Assembly: GCF_035222275.1 (NCBI RefSeq)
Contig: NC_085885.1
Span: 2,356,001 to 2,420,000 of the forward strand
Source: Podospora bellae-mahoneyi
Taxonomy: Eukaryota; Ascomycota; Sordariomycetes; Sordariales; Podosporaceae
Direction: 5' to 3'
DNA length: 64,000 nt
Shown: piece after piece, positions 24,272-34,431 of the stretch
How positions within the stretch are numbered: position 1 is the stretch's first letter
Layout of the letters: every line of letters starts with the position of its first letter
The notes under the pieces: model-generated
The model's input: the letters and a program-made list of their open reading frames with translations, nothing else
The model's database searches: none
What the model was told of the DNA's origin: nothing
Position numbers and translations under genes: made by a program

Positions 24272-24805
24272 CTAGAAATATATAAAGTCAGGAGACAATT
24301 GATATGATATTAACACCGTTCGCAGTGAAGATGCAAGAGTGGCAAAGATAAACACAGCACTCGGAAGACATCCGGAGAAATAGTAATGGGCTTCAGACAC
24401 ATCAACTAGGCCTCCGCAGATAGGCAATGTCCCTTGAGAGATACCCACTCGGCCTTTCCAGGTCGTCCAAGGGGTTCCAAAAAAAGTATTTGCGGCCTCT
24501 GAAAATGTTGAAAAGGCCATTGTAAATATAGTTCAAAGCCCCCAAAATGATTGCCCAAGACGTCTTGCGAGATAGCCTTGAGGCATAATTATATTTTTCA
24601 AAAGCCCTTCAACCTTATGCCAGTCTTTATTCTCCCACCTAGGCAACCTCTTCTCCGAACCCCCAACCAACACCACAACCACAATCCAGATTAACCTCTT
24701 CACCACCCGGTCCAACTCCCGCACATTCTCCAGCTCTATATCAGCTACCTTGCTCGCGCTGGCGGAAATGAGAAATCTCAGGGGAGGTAGCCTGGTCGGG
24801 AACAA
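24272..24805 (-). pseudogene. Possible decayed gene, unrecognised
   Basis: Two adjacent minus-strand frames look more protein-like than their surroundings. The first (24805-24533) has a charged stretch followed by a hydrophobic run (LIWIVVVVLVGG) and then WENKDWHKVEGLL. In the second (below 24535) one frame reads NYIYNGLFNIFRG and YLSRDIAYLRR, also protein-like. The frames do not join through an obvious intron. I cannot name a family. It may be a relic, or a gene whose introns I cannot see. Confidence 0.22.
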
Positions 24806-24859
24806 AGACGTACTTTGCCTCCCGTGTGACCACTACGCAGGTGATCAACATTGATGGGT

Positions 24860-25245
24860 ATTATGAGCAGGTGAGGGAGTTGATCATTCGGTGTCCCAGG
24901 GCAAAGATGGTTTTATTTGGGGGGACGGAGTGTGCTGAGGGGAGGGGTATGAGATTGAGGGGGAGGTAGTGATTGCTTATCGGGTTGTAGTAGTCAAGAG
25001 GGTGGGAGGGGTGGGGAGGGAGAAGAGGGTTGTGTTGGGGGGAATATAGAGGGGAGGTAGGGAGATGGATGTTGGGTGATGATGAGGAGGTGGACAGGGA
25101 GAAGGGGATTGAAGTGGGGCATATGGACTTTGAAGAGGAGGAAGAGGAGGAGGAGATGGGTATCAGGAGGGTCGTAGTTGAGAGTGAGGAGGGGGGTGGT
25201 GGTTTTGAGTATGGACGATGAGGTGGACTGAAATAAGGACGTGAG
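24860..25245 (+). repeat. Purine-rich low-complexity tract
   Basis: For about 380 bases the plus strand is nearly all purine (units of ggag, gagg, gggg), with few C or T. Open frames across it (Glu-rich on one strand, Ser/Pro-rich on the other) are compositional and were not called. Such polypurine tracts can form unusual DNA structure; no function is claimed. Confidence 0.55.
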
Positions 25246-25400
25246 TTTCCATCATGGGTGTCTTTGATATCACACAAGAAACCAATCAACGCCACAAGAG
25301 TTATTAAACACAGACATCCGCACGATTCGCGGCTCAACGGCTCAACATTCACCCATCTAAACAACGAGGTATCCTCCCACCCCTCCCATTGCTCCACCCC

Positions 25401-26217
25401 CTACTCCATCCCCTTCCACTTCTTCCACCAGCCCTCCAACGGCTGATACCAAAGCCTATCCCCCTTAAGCTCCTCACTCTTCACCCCCAAAACGTAACTC
25501 ATCGCCCCATTCAACTCCTTCACCTGACGCTCCAAACTCTCGATCCTAGCCTTCAAGCCCTCGCCCTCAACCCTCAACTTCTCGCCCTCCCTCTTCAAAG
25601 CCGCATTCTCCTTTTGCATTTCCATGACGGCGGCGCGGTTCTGGATGTTGATGGTGCTGATGTCGCTGTCGACCTAACGCTTGGCCTTGCGGAAGCGCTT
25701 GTACATGTGATGCATGCTTTTTTAGATAGACATGGCCCTGCGGGAGTTCTCCCGATCCACGACGCGGGGACCGGGGGTGGTAGCGGTGGGAGCGGCAGCG
25801 GTGGCTTCCGGCTAATATTGGCAAGGTATGGTCAGCATAGATCTTTGATGGTACATAATGCTCATGTTGAGTGAGTGATTCCATGTCAGACAAGCCTTTC
25901 AAGTGAGGACCAGACATCCGGATAGGTGTATGACCAGTGCCTCAGTTTGTTTTCGTCCAACTCTTGTTTGAATTCAAGTGTGGCTGACATCCGGATTTTG
26001 AAATGGCTTGTGTAAGAATGCAAGGAGACAGAAACGTAGTATTATCATGAGAGGGAAAACTTACCACCGGGGGAGCAGGACGATCGGCCGCGGTGGGAGC
26101 GGCAGCAGGAGCGGCACCAACGGGCACGGCAGCGGGGGCAGATAAGCCAGCATCAGCAGCGAGCGTCTAACGAGCGCGCTTCTTCGCCCGCCGGGTCGCA
26201 TTCTTCGCGTGGACCAT
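25401..26217 (-). pseudogene. Coiled-coil/bZIP-like gene with three in-frame stops
   Basis: Exon 1 (26217-26065) begins MVHAKNATRRAKKRAR, continues into an Ala/Pro linker and ends at a GTAAGT donor. Exon 2 (25811-25401) continues in phase after a 253-base intron ending TTAG and holds a basic part (RENSRRAM, MHHMYKRFRKAKR) and a long coiled coil (LKARIESLERQVKEL) ending in WWKKWKGME. The reading frame stays open in register apart from three stops: TAG after RAKKRAR, TAA after RRAMSI and TAG after RKAKR. Each can come from a CAG or CAA glutamine codon by one C-to-T change, as RIP makes. Its plan is like that of the gene at 22086-22872. It is probably a pseudogene; mRNA editing of UAG is an alternative for two of the stops. 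Confidence 0.5.
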
Positions 26218-27141
26218 TTTTGATTTGATCGAGTGTAAACGGTCAGATCAGTAAATATCCCGATCAAAGCATCCAAAAGATTCAAAGCATCCAGAAGATT
26301 CAAAGCTTACTTGTTTGTGATTAAAAAATAAACTTAAAAAAAATAAAAAAAAACGTCGCGGGCTCTTTTGCTGCTGTTGTTACTGCGGCTTGCGGTGTTT
26401 TGAAAAAACTGGGGACAACAACAAAAGAGTTCCTGGCGACAGGTGTTACCACTCAGTTGCGCTGGGGCAGCGAGGAGGGTGGTGGGGTACGAGCTGTTGA
26501 AGTTGTTGCTTTTCCTCGAGGTATCCCTCGTGCTCTCTTTCCTATCTAATCAGGAGCTATCTTTTCAACCAGATAGCTGGTCGGACCGGCTCGCTGAGAC
26601 AAAAGCTGGGATGAGAGGGAAAAGGAGTTGAATGATTTCTTCTTTGCGCCTGTTTGTATTTGAAATGCCTATTGAGCGATCTGAAGAACCAGACAAAGAC
26701 AGTTGATGGGAGCTTTTGAGCCGAGAGCCATATTGCAGGTGTAACTGAAATCGAAATCTCGGCTTGGATCGAAGCTTTCGTCGGGGTAGTCCATCGAGTC
26801 CAGAATCACCCAAAAGCCTAGACCTTTTCCTTTTCCCACCCGACGTGTGCAATTCAAAAGCGATGTATATTGGAATACTCCCTGTCGACTCTTTCGCTTT
26901 GGCAGGGTGAAAGCTGAAGTCACGGATGTATTGCTTCTCACTGGCGTATAAAGAAATAAGAAAGTCAGAAGTATTATTGTTACCGATGCCTGTGATGCAG
27001 TGCGGGAAACACGGCCAATCAGGCATGACTAAACCGCTAGAGTACTCAGACAAACCAAAGCCCTATGACGGAAAAAGAAACCACCGCCCATGTCCTTACC
27101 ATCCAACACTGCCTCTTTCTGGTCAAAGACCCCTGTCCTGA
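26218..27141 (-). other. Intergenic with one unrecognised 162-codon frame (26565-27053)
   Basis: An A-rich patch lies at 26320-26352. The minus-strand frame 27053-26565 starts MSEYSSGLVMPDWP and looks protein-like for its first 75 or so codons (DFLISLYASEKQYIRDFSFHP). Further on another frame looks better (GLGFWVILDSMDYPDESFDP), so this may be a real gene with an unseen intron or a broken one. No family is recognised. Confidence 0.25.
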
Positions 27142-29475
27142 TCATTCAAACTCGATCCATTGTGTCTTCTCCATAAACCTCTGCACTTGAAGATCCTCTT
27201 GCAAAGCTCTCTCCAACACCTTTTTAACTGACTCCTTGTCACCCTCGATCTTGAGTCCGTCAAGAGTCTTGGCCCGAGAGAGGGCCACATACACCTGCTT
27301 GTCCTCAAAAACGTTCTCGAGATTGATAACGACACGCTCCAGTGTCATGCCCTGCGCCTTGTGAATGGTAAGGGCATACCCAGCCATGAGCGGGATCTGT
27401 GCCCGCCAAACAAAAGAGTACGGGGCAGGATCCCCCACCTCGTTGACCAGGCATTCCGGAAGAATGGTGCGCTCAATCCCGTTCTGGAAGCGAACCACGG
27501 GCAACGCGATCATGCGGGGCTCCTCGGAGTTCAGGTTACGGCTTGCAAAAGTGCCGATTGCTTCTTTCTGAGTGTAGGTGAGTCCTGGTCTGCCTTCGAG
27601 CGTTCTCATCAAGGACCCAACACTGTGAGATTCGAAGTCGACAATGATGCCCTGGCTACCGTTGCAAAGACCCTCGCGCAGATTCAGATTGACGAGCAAC
27701 AGAACTGACATGTCTTTCTTGAGCTTGAGAACCCTTTCAAACCGGTGATTGTCGTCTCCAAAGTTGATTACTCTGTGGTTCCTGTCATCCCCATTTTGTT
27801 GGAGGGCGTATTTATACTCCAGGTATTGATGGTTTTCTTGTATGTGGCGACCATCAGAACATTTGTACGAGAACTCCGGGTCTGGAAGCTTCTTAAAGGC
27901 CCTATCATTTGTCTCGTAAACCTCTTCTCTTGTCGGCATCAAACGGACGGCGTCTTCGGTACTGGACTTATGGTTCATTAGAATCTCAATGTCGGCTTGG
28001 CTGAAGGCAATGCCGGTTCGGCACTTTTCCAGCAAAGCTCTGAATTCTTCGTCTCGTTGGCGGTGTATCGTCTTGAGGTAAACATAGTTGAAGTTACACT
28101 TCTGCCATGCTGCGCTGGAGAATGCGAACTGGTCCTCAAGTCTGAACTGGCTCTGGTGGCAGGCTCGATTGGCGCAAGTCTTGGTCGTGCTGAGCTCAAA
28201 GCCACACGTAACACAGTGTTTGAACGGCTTTATCGGTGGAAGCTGGCAAAAGTCCCCCGTCACAATAAGTTGAATGCCCCCAAATGGTAACGATGCAGGG
28301 TCTGGCCCCGTGTGCCGGTCTTCTTCGGGGTCTCTTTTCCTAACGAACCTCAGCGCGCTATCCATTCTCACAAAAAAGTTGCTCTCCACCATGCTGATCT
28401 CGTCGATAATGAGAGTGTGGACCCGACGGAGAGCTTTTCGAACTCTTTCATTGGCCTTTGTTACCCCGCATAGCTTGTCCAATGGCATCTTGTTAAAGTC
28501 CGGAGCCCAGCCCATGAAGGTCCAGGTGGTTGAGCCATTGATGGCCAAGGCGACAAGGCCAGTTGGGGCAATGACTTTGACCACTTTCCCTTGTGCCTCT
28601 AGTCGCCGCTTAATCTCGTGCAGAACGGTTGACTTGCCACAGCCAGCAGATCCGGTGTAGAAGATGTTTCTGCCTTGCTCCGCCAGTTTCACAACTGCTT
28701 CTTGTTCCGGGCACAGGGGAGGTCTTTCCTCCAGCACTGGCTCTGGTCCTGGGATTGGCTCTTGCAGCTCTTGAGAATTGCTTGATAGCTGCTGGGGGGA
28801 GACTTCATCGGGCACTTGATGCGGCGGAACAGAAACATGAGAACCCACCATACTGTTGTACTCTCGTCTCCGGCGCTCCGCCTCGACCAACTCGTAAATG
28901 GGCCACTGTGCCCCGGACCTGGGGTCGAAGCCATCAAGGCTTTGTTTTAATTGTTGATATTTGCTGACACAGTCTTTGATGGCCTGGTTCCGACTTGGGT
29001 CGACAAAAGGATCTAGGTAAAGGTCGGGTTCCGGGAGAAAATCGTGTTGAACCAGAGGAAGAGGCTCATATGTCCGTGACTTTGGTTGCAGGACATGATC
29101 GAGCATTTTCCAGCCAGCTGCCAAGCGGGTGTACTCTCTCCTGTGCTCAGCTGCAAGAGTCAGAAGACGAATGACATGCTGAGAATCCAGGTCGGCATCC
29201 TCAATAGTGTCGATCTGCCTGCGGATCGTCCGCCATTCCTCTGCCGCATTCGAAGCTTGTGGGGTAAGGGGACGATTCCATGGGTCAAATTCAACGGGTG
29301 CTGGTCGACCAATACGTCCATGACTTACATCGGGGCTGGCTCTTCTCTTCTTGCTCATTATGATGCTTTGATGAATCTTGCGTGTCGCTTGGGCGTGTTT
29401 TGCTGTCGTTCGGATAGCGACCGTGGTCTGGCTGGAAAAAGAAAGTGTGCGGTTGGACAAGGGGAGAAATGACAT
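27142..29475 (-). CDS. PIF1-family DNA helicase
   Basis: This is a single-exon frame of 777 residues. PIF1 helicases are 5'-to-3' superfamily 1B enzymes that act on nuclear and mitochondrial DNA. Seen here: Walker A GSAGCGKST (275-283), motif Ia region APTGLVALAINGST, Walker B LIIDEISM (about 355-362), motif III GDFCQLPP (407-414), and the C-terminal IHKAQGMTL and YVALSRAKTLDGL motifs. Four cysteines at 421, 424, 434 and 439 form a C-x2-C-x9-C-x4-C knuckle inserted after motif III. The first 39 residues are rich in S, T, R and K with no acidic residue, which suggests a mitochondrial presequence; a second in-frame Met at residue 40 (MSKKRRASP) could make a nuclear form. No Helitron Rep domain or ends were seen nearby, so it is called as a host gene. 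Confidence 0.85.
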   Translation of the reverse strand: MSFLPLSNRTLSFSSQTTVAIRTTAKHAQATRKIHQSIIMSKKRRASPDVSHGRIGRPAPVEFDPWNRPLTPQASNAAEEWRTIRRQIDTIEDADLDSQHVIRLLTLAAEHRREYTRLAAGWKMLDHVLQPKSRTYEPLPLVQHDFLPEPDLYLDPFVDPSRNQAIKDCVSKYQQLKQSLDGFDPRSGAQWPIYELVEAERRRREYNSMVGSHVSVPPHQVPDEVSPQQLSSNSQELQEPIPGPEPVLEERPPLCPEQEAVVKLAEQGRNIFYTGSAGCGKSTVLHEIKRRLEAQGKVVKVIAPTGLVALAINGSTTWTFMGWAPDFNKMPLDKLCGVTKANERVRKALRRVHTLIIDEISMVESNFFVRMDSALRFVRKRDPEEDRHTGPDPASLPFGGIQLIVTGDFCQLPPIKPFKHCVTCGFELSTTKTCANRACHQSQFRLEDQFAFSSAAWQKCNFNYVYLKTIHRQRDEEFRALLEKCRTGIAFSQADIEILMNHKSSTEDAVRLMPTREEVYETNDRAFKKLPDPEFSYKCSDGRHIQENHQYLEYKYALQQNGDDRNHRVINFGDDNHRFERVLKLKKDMSVLLLVNLNLREGLCNGSQGIIVDFESHSVGSLMRTLEGRPGLTYTQKEAIGTFASRNLNSEEPRMIALPVVRFQNGIERTILPECLVNEVGDPAPYSFVWRAQIPLMAGYALTIHKAQGMTLERVVINLENVFEDKQVYVALSRAKTLDGLKIEGDKESVKKVLERALQEDLQVQRFMEKTQWIEFE

Positions 29476-29583
29476 TGTGGACTCCTGTCAAATTGTATAT
29501 GGGGTGCAAAAAGGTGTCAATTCTGTTGTTTTTACGAGGGTGAGTTGCCCGGGTGGCTGGAAAAGGCCGAACCCAGCGGCTCA

Positions 29584-29620
29584 GGTCCCACTGCCAAGAT
29601 ACTAATTCCTTAACAGTGGG
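29584..29620 (-). repeat. Short repeat family, copy A
   Basis: Read on the minus strand it begins CCCACTGTTAAGG and ends CAGTGGGACC, nearly the same as the copies at 35549-35582 and 35605-35644. The 7-base ends CCCACTG and CAGTGGG are inverted repeats of each other. It lies about 110 bases upstream of the PIF1 start codon. Confidence 0.7.
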
Positions 29621-32177
29621 CCTCATTGACTATTCTGTCAACTCCCAGTGATTTTTTTGTGGGGTATTGCACGTGAATGGTACCACGATCAGCGCCTTGG
29701 CATAAGTTTATTTCAACGTCTCTCCAACATACGTACAAGTACATATCGCACAACTCTCTGATCCATTACCGGCACCATTTCCACCTCTTTGGACACATCC
29801 ATCAGGAAGCATGATGGTCAACGGGGCCAATTGGTGAATCACAGCGGAAACCTATCTACATTATATTTATCCATGATCCTTGGAGTCGACGAAATCTTTG
29901 GACTCCAATGGGTATGTTAAAGACATGTGTTCAATGGGATTTCTGATTTGCAGCCGGTGCTAGTTGGGATGGAGGCTTTCTTTTCAATTGTCCTTAATCT
30001 TTCTTTCACTTTCGTTTGAGTACGGATGCGTTGATTTGCAATGACATGTTTTACCTGGTAATGGCATACCTTATCTCGGAGAAACACCGCGAATTGCATC
30101 AGTTTCTACAAGAGATTTACTCTAGAGTTTGCTTCTTTGGTAGATATTCTCTTTAGGCAACGGCATTCCTGTGATCCGGTCACACCGCCCATAAGGTGCT
30201 CGACTTTTCCTTTTTCTACATTGGGTATGAGAGGATTATCCTTCTTTGGTGACCAAAGAAGGATGTCTGAAGCTGAAAAGGCTTAGCCAATCTCAACGAG
30301 TAGCACCAGAGGTATGTCCCGTTAGCTGGAGCTTAGAAGCATCAAATGACACTCAGACAAGAGATTGTGGGATCTGGTTTCTTGGGTGAGGTCTTCATAT
30401 CAAAAGAACAACCCCAAAGTCGTTCTGGCTGGCAGACACAGAGACTTCGAACAGCCGTCAGGCTGAAAGTTCCATTATTGGAAGGTTCAAATTGGTAGTT
30501 CATCTTTCCCCCCTACACTACCACTATCATCACTCATTGCTCTATCCAGGGCCTCCGTCATGACGCTTCCCGGAGCCGCTCTTGAAAGGTGGGTCCGTGT
30601 GACGCTCAGCAGTCCAGCTGAAGGAGCAACATGACCATCCTCACCGCCCCAACAACACCAAGAGCAACCTGGAATAGCAACATGTCCCATGACCTGAAGG
30701 TGGTCAATTCGAGCAAATGTGAAGTTGCAAGCGTGCACAGACCATCTACGTGGGGGGATATATACCCGACTTTCTGCCCACCAAATTCCCAACTCTTCCC
30801 TCTTCTCTTTTTTCAGCTCTCGTCACAATACCTATTTTTGCGTTTTGCCGCCCTTTTTTTCTGTTCCATTTTTTCATTTTTCTTTTTTTTCCAGAAAAGA
30901 ATCCCGCGCCGCCTGCTCGCCCGCAATGGCCCAGCCCAACTGACACAAGCGTTCTTCCGAACGCCCAGACTTGGTAAGTCGCTTCCGCATCCTTTCACCT
31001 CTGTCATGCGAGCCATTCCTCCTGCAAGAACCTCTCGGTTCCGCGGAAGTTTTCCGTTGCCTATCACACCTGATAAGCTGCTTTGTCTCACTGGGATCAC
31101 ATCATTGAACTGTTGACTTCGCCCGACCAGAACGATGCTGATCTCGTTCAAAGTTGGGTGATGGCCACACAGGAGCCGCACTTGTGTTGGATTCGGGTGT
31201 CTGGTTCCAAGAGACCTCAGTCGCCTCACACAACCCCCCTGATGATAGGGAAGTGGTTCTACGGTCTCGCCGCCTAGATATCCTAGTTGCTCGTGCCCGC
31301 AGGGCCAAGAAGAGATTCAGATTTGGAGGGTGCACTGTCAGGTGCAGAGTAATGATAATGGAGTCATTTGCATGGAAGCTTGGAAACCGACTTACTCAGC
31401 CTTTATGCCGATTCGTGATTGAGGACTGGGTGAGCAGAACCTCTTCCAGCATTTCCAATTTCGCCCGCCGACGTGCCGCGTACAAATGTCATCAGCACGT
31501 AGGTTTGTCTCCAATGTATCTTCCATCTGATAGACAACATAGCTCCAGAACCGAGTACAGGATACGAAGAAGTAGCAGCGCCGGATATATCAGCACTCAT
31601 ATTGAATTTGTTTTTGTGTCTTTCGGCTACTTCATCAAACCTCAAACCTCACAGTTACGACTTGCTGGACATATGCTGGGATAAATATCTATACGTCTGC
31701 AGGCGTTTCTTGAGTATAGGCTCCATCGTTTATACATGCCACACCATAAAGCTGGGATGCTGTACACGCGCCACGCTAAAACGGCCAAGATGAACATTGA
31801 TGCTTCTGCAAACGTTGATACAAATTCGTGGGCTTCAGTTCATCTTGATCAGAGTGTCAAGAGTGTCACCTGACAGCTTTTCATTGCGTAGCAATGTCTC
31901 AGTTGAAAACACTTAGTTTCTGTTCAAACAAAGAGTTACATCCAACGCAGACTTCCCATCAATGCGTCCAAGCTGGGATCTACCTCCTATATCGTAAAAT
32001 CTCCTTCACCAGTCCACCTGACCTGCCAATACTTTTTCAATTCCCAACGCAAAATCGACCACGCAAGAATAACTATTCAACTGACTCCCTAAATATCATA
32101 CATGTACCACCAAACCCACAACAACAAATCCCACATCAATCTCCTATCTTACCTCCCCCCGACCCACAACAACCAAC
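29621..32177. other. Long region without a supported gene
   Basis: This is 2.5 kb of ordinary sequence. A TATA-like gatatatacc at 30756-30765 followed by T-rich and CT-rich DNA (30780-30900) looks like a fungal promoter and leader. The frame after ATG 30926 closes after five codons, and the 176-codon frame at 31154-31684 has no family, so a spliced or non-coding transcript is possible but not shown. An inverted pair of ccttctttgg/ccaaagaagg lies at 30240-30264. Confidence 0.4.
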
Positions 32178-32556
32178 CTAATTCGACCTCTTCTTCGTCC
32201 CCCCAAGAACATCCTGCACGGTACCCCCAATAGCGCCCTTATCAGTAAACTGCTTCCCAATCATCCCCTCGCTATGCAGCGGTCCACCAATGTTTTGACC
32301 AATGCTCCCGATAACGCCGTCCTCTGCTCAATTCATCACCAGTCAGTTCTCCCCTTTCTATCTAACTTGCAGTGAAGCACTGACCGGTAAATTGCTTCCC
32401 AATTGCGCCCTCGGAATCAAAAACCTTGGGCTTGTCCTCACCCAACCCTGCTGTTGCGCCTGTGGTGACGGAGCCGACCTTTCCGCCGGTGGCTTTGGCG
32501 CCTGTGTGGGAGTTTTGGGGGACTTTGCCTGAGGAGCCGAGGCCGGAGGGGTTCAT
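32178..32556 (-). CDS. Small conserved fungal protein with internal repeats
   Basis: Exons 32556-32385 and 32323-32178 give 105 residues; the 61-base intron has a GTCAGT donor and a CAG acceptor, phase 1. The N-terminal half is rich in G, S, T and K. The second half repeats the unit EGxIGKQFT: once near 48-57 (SEGAIGKQFT), again near 76-84 (SEGMIGKQFT), with related DGVIG and KGAIGG units around them. I know similar short proteins only as fungal hypotheticals; no function is known to me. It has no signal peptide or membrane segment and is probably cytosolic and partly disordered. The close splice fit and the repeat spanning the exon join support the gene. Confidence 0.72.
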
Positions 32557-33050
32557 TTTTGTTGGTGGTTTTGATTGCGGGGGTTCAAGTGATGTTGTGT
32601 TGAGATGGAAATATGATTGAAAATTGGAGGGAAAAAAATCAATGCTGTGAAGGGGACGAAAGAATGTTATATAGGTATGTGGTGGCCGTTGTTGCTTACC
32701 TGTTGTTTGGGGTCCAAAAGTGGTGACATAATAGGGGTTGAGCTGGGTGGGTTGGTGTGGTGATGTCATCATGTCGATGCGCCATATGTCATTGTTTCCC
32801 CCCTGGGCCGCCGCGCCGGAGATAAGCCCGAATAGATCCTGGGCGGGTTTAAAGAGGGATTAATGGGCCAGGATGGATAGCGAGTTCTTTTCTGGCATGG
32901 TGGCGTCAAATCTGGTTGAACTGCTGTCTTTTGCACAAAGGGGGGTTGGTGGAAATGTGCATTGTTAGGCAGGCATTACCAGTACATAGGGAACTTCCAC
33001 AAAAGCCGCCTTAACCCCTTCCCTTCCAATACGTCCCGCTTATTCCCTCC
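32557..33050. other. Intergenic, no gene seen
   Basis: Upstream region of the repeat-containing small gene and downstream region of the NmrA-like relic. Nothing else is recognised. Confidence 0.45.
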
Positions 33051-33971
33051 TCACCCCCCCCTCAGAAACTCCTCCAACCCGGTCAACTTCACCCCCCACT
33101 CCTCCGTCTCCTCCCTCTTCATAAACCTTCCCATCACCCTCACCGCCAACCCAGTCGTAACAAACGGATTCTCGCCCTTCTCCTTCTCAACCTTCTCGTC
33201 ACTCACCTCCTCAAACCTTATCTCCCTCCCCGTCACCCTCCTCAGTATCTCCATCACCTTTTCCGGCGTTAACTCCTCCCCAACAATATTTACCTCCATC
33301 CCCTTCAACCTCCCCACCGGATCTTTAAACGTCTCCACAGCAAACTTGGCAATATCCACAGTAGCAACAAAAGGCAGTTTCACTCCTCTTTTGAAAGGCA
33401 TCCTCCAGATACCGGTTTTCCTTCAGCCCGGGGTACATCCCCACCTTTGGCTCAAGGAAATTCTCCATGAAGTTCGCGCCTTGCAAGATCGTCCAGCTGT
33501 CCCAGTCCCCAAGCTTGATTTCATTCTCGATGGCTAGCTTAGACTTGAGGCTCGCGACTATGACAGGGCTACTGTCTCTGTCGACGTTGAAGTGCTCTTT
33601 CAACGAGGACAGAGCGGCGGCGCTGGAGTAGACGATTTGTTTGATGCCGGCGGATTTGGCGAGGGAGAGGATGTTTCTTGCTTGGGTGAGTTCGTGGGTG
33701 GGGTTGGAGGGGTCGATGGTGAGGTTGAGGAAGAGGGCGGTGCAGGATTGGAGGGTGAGGAGAGGGAGGGGAGGTCGTCCCATGACCCCTGGCTGAGGGT
33801 GACGCCGAGGAAGGAGAGGGTGGTTCTTGCGGGGGTGGGTGAGAGAGCGGACTGGCGCGTGGACGGGCCAAGGGGGGATTGGGAGCGGAGGAGGCGAGCG
33901 AGGTTTAGGCCCTGGGATCCGGTGGCAGAGGTGAGGAATATGGTTGGGTTTTGGGGGTTGGTGGTGGTCAT
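33051..33971 (-). pseudogene. Broken NmrA-like NAD(P)-binding protein
   Basis: The frame starts at 33971 with MTTTNPQNPTIFLTSATGSQG; TSATGSQG is the NmrA-family variant of the Rossmann GxxGxxG loop. Later parts are also typical: LNLTIDPSNPTHELTQARNI, GIKQIVYSSAAALS, LQGANFMENFL, PFVATVDIAKFAVETF, and a C-terminus with EEWGVKLTGLEEF. These pieces lie in different reading frames, with about four single-base frame changes and no splice sites that could explain them. Two of the changes fall in or next to C runs. Whole proteins of this kind are about 300 residues and act as redox-sensing regulators or atypical short-chain reductases. The gene faces away from the broken Zn2Cys6 regulator. It is decayed, unless the sequence itself has indel errors. 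Confidence 0.75.
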
Positions 33972-34431
33972 GTTGATTTTGGGGGGTTGGGTGAGAGTGT
34001 TGCTTAGACGAGAGAGGGGGATCATCTGGCAGTGAGATGGTGGTTGATTGGCTGTCATGGCCAACTTATACTCTTTCTTGTCATGTTCTTATCTTTGCGG
34101 CTTACCGCCCTGGATGGCATGATGGCGGCATGAGATGGTACCTTCACACCCAGAGAGTGTCCTGCTTCGTTCAATTTGAAGTTTCCAGTTTTTTTGCAAC
34201 ACCAACAGGCAGTCAATGCCGGACCGATGTGAGGTAGCACTGTGCCTACATTGTGAGTAGACGACATTCCACTGACCAGTCACAAGTTCCTCAGCGGCGG
34301 AAATCCGCCAGTTCTGCTGACAACAGCATCAGGACGCGTTGTCAGTCAAGTCGCGTCTCCGCAAACAGTTTTTCCACCACCTGTGGCGATAGCGTCACCA
34401 AGAGAGACAATGTCACCGTCGATCTCGGCCA
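33972..34431. other. Shared upstream region of two broken genes
   Basis: These are 460 bases between the divergent NmrA-like and Zn2Cys6 relics. An ATG at 34410 lies in another frame from the zinc cluster, so the true start of the regulator is not visible. No other gene is seen. Confidence 0.45.

Noticed and set aside
24861-25397. 178-codon minus-strand Ser/Pro-rich frame
   Set aside because: It is the pyrimidine-strand translation of a purine-rich low-complexity tract.
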